A stretch of 64,000 nucleotides of DNA from JAGNZR01 sp051648365 (GTDB lineage Bacteria > Fusobacteriota > Fusobacteriia > Fusobacteriales > Fusobacteriaceae). The notes under the pieces are model-generated. The model saw only the letters and a program-made list of their open reading frames with translations, was not told the DNA's origin and ran no database searches. Each line of letters opens with the position of its first letter. Positions within the stretch are counted from its first letter, which is position 1. The DNA lies in assembly GCA_051648365.1 (NCBI GenBank), contig JBOFEZ010000007.1:11477-75476 (forward strand), written 5' to 3'. The position numbers were made by a program, and so were the translations under genes. Shown here in pieces: positions 1 through 7,959 of the stretch.

Positions 1-621
1 TCTGACAGAGTAAATGAAACCTTAGAAAAACATATTATCAGTCAAGAAAAAATAGATATTTTAGATATAGGCTGTGGTGAAGGATATTATACAGGAAGAC
101 TGAAAAGCTATCTAGATGGAAAAGGAATAAAAAATGAGATAACAGCCATAGATATATCAAAGGAAGCTGTTTTGGCAGGAGCAAAGAGCTATAAAGGAAT
201 AAACTGGTTAGTTGCAAGTGCTGCAGCCCTTCCTATAGGAGATAGTTCTCTAGATTTTATACTTTGCATGTTTGCAAAAATAGATCCTGCAGAGTTTGGA
301 AGAACACTGAAAAAAGGTGGAAAACTTATAATTGTTTCCACGGGCGAAAATCATCTGGAAGAGATGAAAGCAGTAGTCTATGAGAGTGTAAAAAAAGACT
401 TTTATCTTCCGGCAGAGGATGAGAGCTTGAAGATATTCAACCATAGGGAGACTCTGACTCATAGCTATGTGACACAGGTAGAGGGAAAGGAAACTATACA
501 GAACCTTTTCAATATGACTCCATATAGATGGCGTAGTCCAAGAGAAGGAATAGAAAGACTTTTCTCTTTAGAAAGTTTGAAAACTAAGATAGAGGTAACT
601 ATAGATATATTTGAGAAATAG
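1..621 (+). CDS. rlmA: 23S rRNA (guanine-N1)-methyltransferase RlmA, 5'-truncated by window edge
   Basis: The open frame runs in from the left edge in frame 1 and ends at TAG 619-621. It would methylate N1 of a guanine in a 23S rRNA hairpin, using S-adenosylmethionine. Visible are the SAM-binding motif I (DILDIGCGEGYYTGRL), motif II (AIDIS), a post-motif loop (GGKLIIVSTGENHLEEMK) and the family C-terminal signature NMTPYRWRSP. These match the E. coli RlmA layout closely. The N-terminal zinc-finger half lies outside the window. An ATG at 172 lies inside the methyltransferase fold and is not the start. The gene is convergent with queH across a shared hairpin terminator. The family call is firm; the exact target base is inferred from family. 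Confidence 0.85.
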   Translation, partial: SDRVNETLEKHIISQEKIDILDIGCGEGYYTGRLKSYLDGKGIKNEITAIDISKEAVLAGAKSYKGINWLVASAAALPIGDSSLDFILCMFAKIDPAEFGRTLKKGGKLIIVSTGENHLEEMKAVVYESVKKDFYLPAEDESLKIFNHRETLTHSYVTQVEGKETIQNLFNMTPYRWRSPREGIERLFSLESLKTKIEVTIDIFEK

Positions 622-661
622 AAAAATCCCAGTTCTGACAAATTCAGAGCTGGGATTTTTC
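622..661. terminator. bidirectional intrinsic terminator between rlmA and queH
   Basis: An A-tract, then a hairpin with arms AATCCCAGTTCTGA and TCAGAGCTGGGATT (one mismatch) and a T-tract. It lies between convergent genes and has A/T runs on both sides, so it can serve both strands. Confidence 0.85.
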
Positions 662-1371
662 TATTTTTTTACCTGGAATTTTGGAGATATATCCCTTTGT
701 GAAGAAGAAATTTCAGAAGGAGAAGTAAGATTTACCGATAAAAAATTTTGCTGTATATTTTTTATGGACTCCCTTTCAACTTTTGAGAAGATACATCCAC
801 AGAAATCTTGTCTGTAAAGCTCGTGTTCCTTCGAAAGTTCGATGCTTCTAAGATATCGCCCTTTTTTCTTGAAGTCTGCATAGAGATAGGTAACCCCGTA
901 TTTTTTTTCCAACTCTTCCCCGATACTGTTTATTTTCTGGGAATTTTTAAGCGGACTGATGCTGAGGACTGTCGTGAAATAATGGAATCCCATCTCTTTA
1001 GCAGTTTGAGCAGTTTTTTCCATTCTCAGATTATAGCAGAGGGTACAACGTTCTCCACCTTCAGGAACTTTCTCTAATCCCTTAACTGGCAGGAGAAAAT
1101 CCCCTCTAGGAAGATAGTCTCCCTCTAAAAATTTGAGATTCAGATTATTTTTGCTGATATATTCCAGATGCTCATCTTTTCTTTTCCTATACTCTTCGGC
1201 ATCTGTTATATTTGGATTATAGAAAAAAATAGTTATATCGAAATAACTAGCAAGAAACTCTATAACTGCAGAGCTACAGGGAGCACAACAGGAATGGAGC
1301 AGAAGAGATTTTTTTTCCGGGGAGATTTTTTTGAGCATCTCCGACATTATATTTTCATAGTTTATTTTCAT
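661..1371 (-). CDS. queH: epoxyqueuosine reductase QueH
   Basis: QueH (formerly DUF208) reduces epoxyqueuosine to queuosine in tRNA, the last step of queuosine synthesis, as a cobalamin-independent alternative to QueG. The 236-residue protein has the full cysteine set: HSCCAPCSS (C28, C29, C32), RCTLC (C109, C112) and DFCGC (C191, C193). These are the expected ligands of the iron-sulfur and metal centres. The start ATG is preceded by GAGGAAATT. The gene ends inside the terminator shared with rlmA and is divergent from the radical SAM gene at 1523. No other queuosine gene is visible in the window. Length and motifs are normal for the family. Confidence 0.92.
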   Translation of the reverse strand: MKINYENIMSEMLKKISPEKKSLLLHSCCAPCSSAVIEFLASYFDITIFFYNPNITDAEEYRKRKDEHLEYISKNNLNLKFLEGDYLPRGDFLLPVKGLEKVPEGGERCTLCYNLRMEKTAQTAKEMGFHYFTTVLSISPLKNSQKINSIGEELEKKYGVTYLYADFKKKGRYLRSIELSKEHELYRQDFCGCIFSKVERESIKNIQQNFLSVNLTSPSEISSSQRDISPKFQVKK

Positions 1372-1440
1372 AATTTCCTCACAATATTTAAAAGGTATAA
1401 TATAGGATATTATATCACAGATGGGAGAATAAAAAAACAG

Positions 1441-1469
1441 TTAATAAAACATCTATTTTATGGTATAAT
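1441..1469 (+). promoter_or_regulatory. probable sigma-70-type promoter for the radical SAM gene
   Basis: TTAATA (1441-1446), a 17-base spacer and a perfect TATAAT (1464-1469), about 55 bases upstream of the chosen ATG. Confidence 0.6.
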
Positions 1470-1522
1470 GAAAAGATAGTTACGAAAAATTAGATGATTA
1501 AAATATATAGGAGTTGGAAAAA

Positions 1523-2731
1523 ATGAAAATTTCAAAAAGAGATGCTTTAGAATGGTTGGAATTCCTATCTTCTCTCCCTGGAGATAAAAAAGAGGTAGTA
1601 GAGAGATATGAGACAGTAATAGGCTCAATATTCAGACAGATAGAACTTTCTGTGAATGACAGATTTAAAAAAATGATGGATGAAATTCCTAATCTCCAAA
1701 ATTTAAAGGGAAGAACACAATTTGTGGGAGATCAAAATAGATTTCCTAAGGGATGCATCTCATGTCTTTTCGGAACTGGTCTTGGAGGAGTGAGAAAGAC
1801 AAATAAATGCAATCTCACATGTAAATTCTGTTATTACCATGATAATCTAGATAATCAAGAGATAATTCCTGAAGATATGTGGGAGATAGGGGAATCTCTC
1901 TATTATGAGGAGGATATAGATCTTCTTCTTTCCATACAGGATAAACCTTCTGGGATAGCCTATGTGTATTTGGAGCCATTCTTAGAAATTGAAAAATATT
2001 ATCCGATAGTTAAAAAATTCCATGAAGCAGGAATCTATCAGCATATGTACACCAATGGTTCTTTGTCTACAGAAGAGAATCTGAAAGCTCTAGCAGAAGC
2101 CGGACTGGATGAGCTGAGATTTAATCTGGGAGCTGTAAAATGCTCGGATAAAGTTATAGAGGCTATGAAAATAGCAAAAAAATATTTTAAGAGTGTAGGA
2201 ATAGAAACACCTATGACTCCTGAATTCTACCAGACTTTCATAGAGAAAAAACAGGCTATTCTAGATACTGGAATAGATTTTATAAACTGTGCAGAGCTTC
2301 ATCTGGGAGAAGACAATGTAAATAATTATTCTGGAGAGAAACTTTATATGGCAAGACGTGGATACATTTCTCCTCTTTGGTCCCGTGAAATAACTTTTAA
2401 ACTTATGAAGATGTCTCAAGAGGAAAACTGGGGAATAGTTGTTCATGACTGCTCTAACCATACTAAGTTTGCCCGTGAGATAAATAAAAATTCTAAACTG
2501 AAAATGGGATTTGGAGCTAATACCTATAGAAGTGAATTTGATAGAATACTTTTCCACCTATTCGTTCCTGTACTGAAAGATGAAGAATTTAAATTTCTAG
2601 AAGAGGAAGAACTTTCACAAGAATTTAAACTGGAAAACTGCAAGGAAGATATCCTTGATATAGCAGGGAGAGACGAAGAAATCTATGATGAGTTCTACGA
2701 AGATTATGATGGAGATTACGAGACTGAGTAG
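1523..2731 (+). CDS. radical SAM protein of unknown function
   Basis: This 402-residue protein has a canonical radical SAM cluster motif CNLTCKFC (C96, C100, C103), so it should bind a 4Fe-4S cluster and cleave S-adenosylmethionine. Just before it is a further GCISC pair (C78, C81). The middle follows the usual partial TIM barrel (VYLEPFLEIEKYYPIV, HMYTNGSLS, LDELRFNLGAVKCSD). The C-terminus is strongly acidic. I choose the ATG at 1523 because AGGAG at 1509-1513 sits nine bases before it. A TTG at 1514 would abut that site. The substrate is not evident, and the neighbours (queH, tRNA-Leu) do not decide it. A role in RNA or cofactor modification is possible but is only a guess. Confidence 0.75.
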   Translation: MKISKRDALEWLEFLSSLPGDKKEVVERYETVIGSIFRQIELSVNDRFKKMMDEIPNLQNLKGRTQFVGDQNRFPKGCISCLFGTGLGGVRKTNKCNLTCKFCYYHDNLDNQEIIPEDMWEIGESLYYEEDIDLLLSIQDKPSGIAYVYLEPFLEIEKYYPIVKKFHEAGIYQHMYTNGSLSTEENLKALAEAGLDELRFNLGAVKCSDKVIEAMKIAKKYFKSVGIETPMTPEFYQTFIEKKQAILDTGIDFINCAELHLGEDNVNNYSGEKLYMARRGYISPLWSREITFKLMKMSQEENWGIVVHDCSNHTKFAREINKNSKLKMGFGANTYRSEFDRILFHLFVPVLKDEEFKFLEEEELSQEFKLENCKEDILDIAGRDEEIYDEFYEDYDGDYETE

Positions 2732-2757
2732 GAAAAGTCTGGAATAGGAAAAAATAG

Positions 2758-2786
2758 TTTACAAAAATAAAATCTTATGATATTAT
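2758..2786 (+). promoter_or_regulatory. tRNA-Leu promoter
   Basis: TTTACA (2758-2763), exactly 17 bases, then TATTAT (2781-2786), ending 11 bases before the mature tRNA 5' end. Confidence 0.8.
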
Positions 2787-2797
2787 ACAGAAGTACT

Positions 2798-2884
2798 GCA
2801 TGGGTGGCGGAATGGTAGACGCGCAAGGTTGAGGGCCTTGTTGGAGGATTTCCAGTAAGGGTTCAAGTCCCTTTTCATGCACCA
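2798..2884 (+). tRNA. tRNA-Leu (anticodon GAG)
   Basis: A class II tRNA with a long variable arm. The acceptor GCATGGG pairs with TTCATGC. The anticodon stem CAAGG/CCTTG closes the loop TTGAGGG, giving anticodon GAG. The T arm is AAGGG-TTCAAGT-CCCTT. The 3' CCA is encoded (2882-2884). It has its own promoter and terminator, so it is a single-gene unit. Confidence 0.95.
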
Positions 2885-2896
2885 AATATAAAATTC

Positions 2897-2936
2897 AAAC
2901 TGAATTGGAGTCGAGGACTTTGATTCAGTTTTTTTA
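2897..2936 (+). terminator. terminator of tRNA-Leu
   Basis: Hairpin with outer arms AAACTGAAT and ATTCAGTTT, inner arms AGTC and GACT, followed by a T-run. Confidence 0.85.
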
Positions 2937-2949
2937 TTTTCAACAGGTG

Positions 2950-2978
2950 TTGTGTAAATAAAAAATATAAGCTATACT
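2950..2978 (+). promoter_or_regulatory. promoter of the DUF1893/aldo-keto reductase operon
   Basis: TTGTGT (2950-2955), 17 bases, TATACT (2973-2978), about 39 bases before the ATG at 3017. Confidence 0.6.
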
Positions 2979-3016
2979 TAAAAATGAAAAAATGAAAAAA
3001 TGAAAAAGGGTGAGAA

Positions 3017-3430
3017 ATGGAAAAGGGAATTAGTTTAAAAGTAATAAAATATGGGGAAGTTATTTTTACTTCGGATAAATTTGGTATTATGCCGGCCTAT
3101 CAGTTTTACAAAAAGGGATGGGAGGTTACAGAGGGAACCCAGATTGAGGACAAGGTAACAGGAAAGGGAAGTGCTATGTTACTGAGCGAAGCAGGATGCA
3201 GGGAGATAAAAACAGGACTTATATCTCAGGAGGCTTTCGGAATTCTTGAAAAAAAGGGAATAGAAGTTCAGTATGAGGAGATAGCTCCCTATATAATCAA
3301 TAGAACAGGAAATGGGAAATGTCCTGTAGAAACGATGTTGGAAGGCATAAATGATTTAAAAGAGGGCTTACCGCTTATGGAAAAATTTCTGAAAAAAATA
3401 TGGGGGGAGGATTTTGATGAACTATCGTAA
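3017..3430 (+). CDS. DUF1893 family protein (cytidine-deaminase-like fold)
   Basis: The 137-residue protein matches the DUF1893 family, whose Thermotoga member TM1506 has a cytidine-deaminase-like fold. Visible features are a strand-rich start, a glycine/serine stretch (GKGSAMLLSEAGCREIKTG) and the conserved block RTGNGKCPVETM near the C-terminus, where deaminase-fold proteins often carry ligand cysteines. Only one such Cys is present here, so classical zinc-dependent deamination is doubtful. The start is preceded by a GGGTGAG ribosome site. The 3' end overlaps the aldo/keto reductase start by 14 bases, so the two are probably translated together. Cellular role unknown. Confidence 0.7.
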   Translation: MEKGISLKVIKYGEVIFTSDKFGIMPAYQFYKKGWEVTEGTQIEDKVTGKGSAMLLSEAGCREIKTGLISQEAFGILEKKGIEVQYEEIAPYIINRTGNGKCPVETMLEGINDLKEGLPLMEKFLKKIWGEDFDELS

Positions 3431-4556
3431 AATACCGAATGGAAAAAAACCTTTATCAATTTTAGGTTTGGGGTGCATGAGGTTTCCACTTTTGGAAGAT
3501 GGGAAAATTGATGAGAATCAGGTTGAAAAGATGATGAGATATGGAATTGAAAATGGGATAAACTACATAGATACAGCCTGGGGTTATCATGGGGGTGAGA
3601 GTGAGCCACTGGTAGGGAGAATACTGGAAAAAACTGGATTGAGAAACAGAGTGAATGTAGTAACTAAACTTCCAAGTTATTTGATTAAGAAAAAAGAGGA
3701 TTTGGACTATTATTTGGATGAACAGCTAAAAAGGCTCCGTGTGGAAAAAATAGATTACTATCTAGTTCATACACTAACAGAAGCTTTCTGGAAAAATGTG
3801 ACAGAGGCAGATATATTCAGTTTCCTGGATAGAATAAAAGCTGAGGGGAAAGTGGGGCATATAGGTTTTTCTTTTCATGATGAGCTCCCACTATTTAAAA
3901 AGATAGTGGATTCATACCCTTGGGATTTCTGTATGATACAGTATAACTATATGGATACAGAATATCAAGCAGGAAGAGCTGGATTGGAGTATGCAACAAA
4001 AAAAGGATTAGGGGTATTTGTAATGGAGCCACTCAGAGGAGGGGGATTGGTAAATAATGTCTCCCCTGATATTATGAGGGAATGGGAAAGCAGTTCCAAG
4101 GGTTATAAGCCTGTGGAATGGGGACTGCGTTGGGTATGGAATCATCCCGAGGTGACACTGTTGCTGAGTGGAATGAGCAGTTTTGAACAGCTGGAAGAAA
4201 ATATAGCGATAGCAGGAAGAGTTCAGAGTCCTATACTGGATGAAGAGGATCTACTCCGTATAGAAAGAGTGAAAGAAATCTATAAGAGTAAAATAAAAGT
4301 TAATTGCACAGGCTGTAACTATTGTATGCCTTGTTCGTTTGGGATATATATACCAGGAGCCTTTGAATTTTATAACAACTCATCTATGTTTAATGACATA
4401 GAGAAATTTTCTCAATCCTATCAGATATTTGTGAAGGAAGAAGCCAGAGCAGATCGGTGTAAAGCATGTGGAAAATGTGAGCCTCAATGTCCGCAGGGAA
4501 TAAAAATAATAAATGAACTAAAAAATGTGGCAAAAACTCTTCAGACAAAAATATAA
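3417..4556 (+). CDS. aldo/keto reductase with C-terminal 4Fe-4S ferredoxin domain
   Basis: A 379-residue fusion of an aldo/keto reductase barrel and a ferredoxin-like tail. The catalytic tetrad is present: D52 and Y57 in IDTAWGYHGGESEP, K84 in VVTKLPS and H118 in YYLVHTL. The tail holds two cysteine clusters, CTGCNYCMPC and CKACGKCEPQCPQG, so electrons may come from or go to iron-sulfur centres as well as NAD(P)H. I use the ATG at 3417, six bases after GGGGGGAGG, rather than the TTG at 3414. It overlaps the DUF1893 gene. The family is common in anaerobes; the physiological substrate is unknown. Confidence 0.88.
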   Translation: MNYRKIPNGKKPLSILGLGCMRFPLLEDGKIDENQVEKMMRYGIENGINYIDTAWGYHGGESEPLVGRILEKTGLRNRVNVVTKLPSYLIKKKEDLDYYLDEQLKRLRVEKIDYYLVHTLTEAFWKNVTEADIFSFLDRIKAEGKVGHIGFSFHDELPLFKKIVDSYPWDFCMIQYNYMDTEYQAGRAGLEYATKKGLGVFVMEPLRGGGLVNNVSPDIMREWESSSKGYKPVEWGLRWVWNHPEVTLLLSGMSSFEQLEENIAIAGRVQSPILDEEDLLRIERVKEIYKSKIKVNCTGCNYCMPCSFGIYIPGAFEFYNNSSMFNDIEKFSQSYQIFVKEEARADRCKACGKCEPQCPQGIKIINELKNVAKTLQTKI

Positions 4557-4575
4557 AAATTAAAGGAGAATAATA

Positions 4576-5046
4576 ATGATAGATGTAAAAGCCTTAAATC
4601 TAAAAAATGAAAAAACGAAATATCTTGCTTTTTTTCTGGGGACAAGTCTCCTTGCTCCTACGCTCTACCACTCATTGGGACTCAGTGGTGTGGTATATCT
4701 ACCTATATTCCTATCTCTTTCTGTGGGAAGTTTTTTCCTAAGCCCGGGTTATCTGTTGGCGATAGCTATACTTTCGCCTCTACTGAATAATATGTTTTTT
4801 GGAATGCCGAGTGGGATGATGACATATGCCTTAATTTTTGAAGGGATAATGTTCTCGTTGGCAAATACCAAGTTCAAAAATATTTTTCTAAATATTTTAA
4901 TAGCTAGAATTTCATCTCTGACTTTGATATTTTTCCTGTCAGGATATACATATGCTATTTGGAGTAGAAATATAGCCTTGGGTATTCCCGGAATATTTCT
5001 AAATGGAATTTTAGCCATAGTTGTGGGAAGAGCTTTTAAAAGATGA
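4576..5046 (+). CDS. small polytopic membrane protein, possibly ECF-type S component
   Basis: A 156-residue hydrophobic protein with about five membrane segments. The central SPLLNNMFFGMPSGMMTYAL-type segment followed by an E-containing helix resembles substrate-binding subunits of ECF vitamin transporters, where a GMP loop precedes a helix. I cannot recognise a specific family, and no ECF ATPase or T subunit lies nearby. It follows the aldo/keto reductase by 19 bases with a GGAG site. Its stop overlaps the DUF697 gene by four bases (ATGA), so the two probably share a transcript. It could equally be an unrelated small membrane protein. Confidence 0.5.
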   Translation: MIDVKALNLKNEKTKYLAFFLGTSLLAPTLYHSLGLSGVVYLPIFLSLSVGSFFLSPGYLLAIAILSPLLNNMFFGMPSGMMTYALIFEGIMFSLANTKFKNIFLNILIARISSLTLIFFLSGYTYAIWSRNIALGIPGIFLNGILAIVVGRAFKR

Positions 5047-5594
5047 ATGTAGAAAAAGAAAAAATTTTTTTAGAATCATTGGAACGGAAAAAAAAGGAAG
5101 TTGAAAATCTTATAAATTATTATTCAGCAGGAGCTACAACAGTAGGGGCTGTACCTATTCCATTTGCTGATGCTCCTATCTTAATCAGTGGACAGATAGC
5201 TATGATTCTCAAAATTTTTAAAATATATGGAGTGGAAAATATTCTTCCAGGTCAGGCTATAACAGGAATATTTTTAGAAAGAATAATAGCTCAAGGGGGG
5301 AGAGCTCTAGCAAAATATCTTCTAAAAAAAGCTGTCCCAGGTTTGGGGAGCGTTATTACAGGAGGCGTGGCTGGAAGTGTAACATATCTTTTAGGAAGAA
5401 GTATTTCAGAGATAGGATATAAAATAGCACTGGATTCTTTTCATGGTGGAGAACTATCCAAAAATACAGAGAAGATAAAAAAACTCATAGACAGATCCAT
5501 AGATGAGAGTTTTATAAAATCTGCCGACACAGGATTAATGACATTTAAAAAAATACTTAAAAAAATGAGGAAAAAAGGCAAAAACATGCTATAA
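5043..5594 (+). CDS. DUF697-like (YcjF/EcsC-type) protein
   Basis: The 183-residue protein begins with a charged helix, then the Gly/Ala/Pro-rich block AGATTVGAVPIPFADAPIL typical of DUF697. A second Gly-rich amphipathic region follows (PGLGSVITGGVAGSVTYLLG), and the C-terminus is basic. DUF697 proteins are membrane-associated and often linked to small GTPases or cell-envelope stress, but the function is not established. The start ATG overlaps the stop of the upstream membrane protein. Family assignment is moderately sure; function unknown. Confidence 0.6.
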   Translation: MNVEKEKIFLESLERKKKEVENLINYYSAGATTVGAVPIPFADAPILISGQIAMILKIFKIYGVENILPGQAITGIFLERIIAQGGRALAKYLLKKAVPGLGSVITGGVAGSVTYLLGRSISEIGYKIALDSFHGGELSKNTEKIKKLIDRSIDESFIKSADTGLMTFKKILKKMRKKGKNML

Positions 5595-5628
5595 TGGATT
5601 AATTTATTCCAGGGGGGAACGTCAGTCC

Positions 5629-7660
5629 ATGTATCAATCTCTATATAAACTTAATAAAAATAGTTGGCTCCAAGCGATAAGAATAGGATTTCTAAAAATT
5701 CAGAGTATTGTAATCATAGGGTGTTTGACGACAGTTATCTTAAACTTACCGAGTGAAAAATATAATGAGATGATGGTCCAAATTGCGGGTCCAAATTAGA
5801 AGGTTCTTTTTGCAATGATTCAGAGATATACACTGGGAATAATTACAATTCCACTTATATTGACTATCAGCCATTCCTTGGCCAGCATAAAAGATACAAA
5901 AAAAAATAAAAATGAACTGACTCCTATAATTTCAGCTATAGTATCCTTTATAATAGTTATATCAATCACAAGCGATATGAAAGTTATTGATATAAGCTCC
6001 TTAGGAGCTAGTGGAATGGCATTTGGAGTTTTAATTTCACTTATATCGAGTGAAATATTTCTATATTTTAGTGATTTATTGTATAAAGAGAGAAAAAATA
6101 CCTATTATAGTAATGACAGTACACTGAATAATTCGATAGGCTCCCTTATACCCGCAGCCCTAACAATAATACTGTTTTTTTCATTAAAAATAATATTGGA
6201 ACGGAATATTTAACAGCATAATTTTATTTTTCAATAAATTTATGCCCACAATGATTATCTATATTCTTGGAGTTCACGTGTTTTGGTTTTTAGGGATTCA
6301 CGGGTCTAATATATTTGACATATTGAATACAAATTTTTTTGATAAATTTACAAAGCAGTTTTTTGATACCTTTGTAAATATAGGTGGTGGAGCAACTATA
6401 TGCCTGGTAATAGCAATTTTTATTACAAAAACCAGTAACAATAACAGAAATATAGCAAAACTTGGAGTGTTACCGGGATTATTTAATATAAATGAAATTG
6501 TAATATACGGTATAGCTATAATATTTAATCCAGCCTATATTGTTCCCTTTGTATCAATTCCACTTCTATTTACTTTTACATCTTATCTAGCAATGATATT
6601 AGATATGGTACCAGTCACAGTAAACGAAATAAATTGGATAACTCCGGTATTCCTAAATGCATATCTGAGTACAGGAAGTATAAATGCAGTTTTTCTTCAG
6701 CTTTTCAATATCTTTTTAGGTGTGATGATATACAGACCCTTTGTAGAAATGTCAAACAAAATTCAGATAAACGAAAGTCAGTCTACTTTTGAAAAGTTAA
6801 AAAAAGAGGTATATGTTGATAATAAAATCCATAAATATCTTACAACCAAAAAAGATTCCATAGGTTCTATGGCTAGAGGTTTGGGAAATGATTTGGTAGC
6901 AGATATGCATCAGAATAAAAATTTATACCTAGAATATCAGCCACAGGTAAACAGATTTGGAGAAGTAGTAGGAGTAGAGGCTTTACTACGTTGGAAGCAT
7001 GAAGTTTTAGGAAATATTCCTCCCAATATCATAATCACAATTTCTCAGGAGACAGATACGATAGATGAGCTTGGAATGTGGATTATAGATAGAGCCTGTA
7101 AACAGTTACAAATATGGAATGAAAAGGGGATAAGGGATATTGCAATGTCTATAAATATATCCACCCTGCAACTTAAAAATCCTAATTTTAGCAAAAAAGT
7201 GAGTGAGATTGTAAAAAAATATGAACTCAAAAGTAGTGATATAAAACTTGAGATAACAGAAAATTTAGCTATTTCAGATGATGACACAACAGGAAAACAG
7301 CTAAATAAATTAGAAAAACTGGGAGTTAAATTGGCTATAGATGATTTTGGTCAGGGATATAATCCAATACTATATATTCAAAAATACAATATTGATATCA
7401 TCAAATTAGATGGAAGTTTGATAAAAAATATAGTGAAAGATAAAACTAGCAGAAATATAGTTAAATCCATGCATAGTCTTTGTCAGAATTCAGGAATAGT
7501 CATGATAGCAGAATTTGTTGAAACTATTGAGCAAAAGGAAGAGCTGGATAAATTAGGCAACTGCATTTATCAAGGATATCTATTTAGCAAACCTCTGAGT
7601 GGTAAAGACTGCCTGGAATATATAGAGAGAATTAATAAATATCAAAACGAATCACAATAA
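5629..7660 (+). pseudogene. disrupted PTS EIIC-EAL domain fusion (cyclic-di-GMP phosphodiesterase)
   Basis: Three consecutive reading segments together spell one protein of about 677 residues: a PTS sugar-permease (EIIC) membrane domain fused to a C-terminal EAL domain. Segment 1 starts at ATG 5629 after AGGGGGG. It stops at TAG 5797-5799, but the same frame continues through GPN*KVLFAMIQRYTLG and on to TAA 6211-6213. The third segment is in frame 2 (complete ATG at 6242, reading backward to about 6200 as NGIFNSIILFFNKFMP), so a one-base insertion or two-base loss occurred near 6190-6210. It holds the EIIC signature HVFWFLGIHGSNI and an EAL domain with EALLRW, SINIS, EITE, DDFGQGYNP, IKLDG, AEFVE and QGYLFSKPL. 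The EAL catalytic residues look intact. The ATG at 6242 lacks a ribosome site. The amber probably replaced a Trp codon. Confidence 0.8.
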
Positions 7661-7801
7661 TTATTCGCACATTAAAATAATTATTATTCATCTGAAGCTG
7701 TAATTTAGCTTATAACGTCGTTTAATAGATTACCACTTGTATTTGTACCTATATTTTCTAAAAAACGATTTTACAAAGCCGAAAAAAGTCAATAAAATTG
7801 C

Positions 7802-7830
7802 GGGTTTCCAGAGATGGGAACCCTTTTTTT
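7802..7830 (+). terminator. intrinsic terminator after the EIIC-EAL pseudogene
   Basis: Arms GGGTTTCC and GGGAACCC (one G-T pair) around AGAGAT, followed by eight T. The rest of the gap 7661-7959 is AT-rich, with no RNA or ORF that I can support. Confidence 0.8.
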
Positions 7831-7959
7831 TATGCCATTAAAATTGAACCCTCATAAAATGGGGCTTTGAAAACAGATGATTTATGCATAAAATTTAGCT
7901 ATGATATTTTATGTGTTTTGGTATATACTAGTCTTATAAGAAAAAATTTGGAGGTTATT

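Noticed and set aside
5797..5799. TAG as a recoded (pyrrolysine or readthrough) codon
   Set aside because: No recoding machinery or pattern seen, and a second, independent frameshift downstream shows decay.
5815..6213. 132-residue ORF as a separate membrane protein gene
   Set aside because: It is in the same frame as the ATG at 5629 with only one stop between, and its sequence continues an EIIC domain; it is part of the pseudogene.
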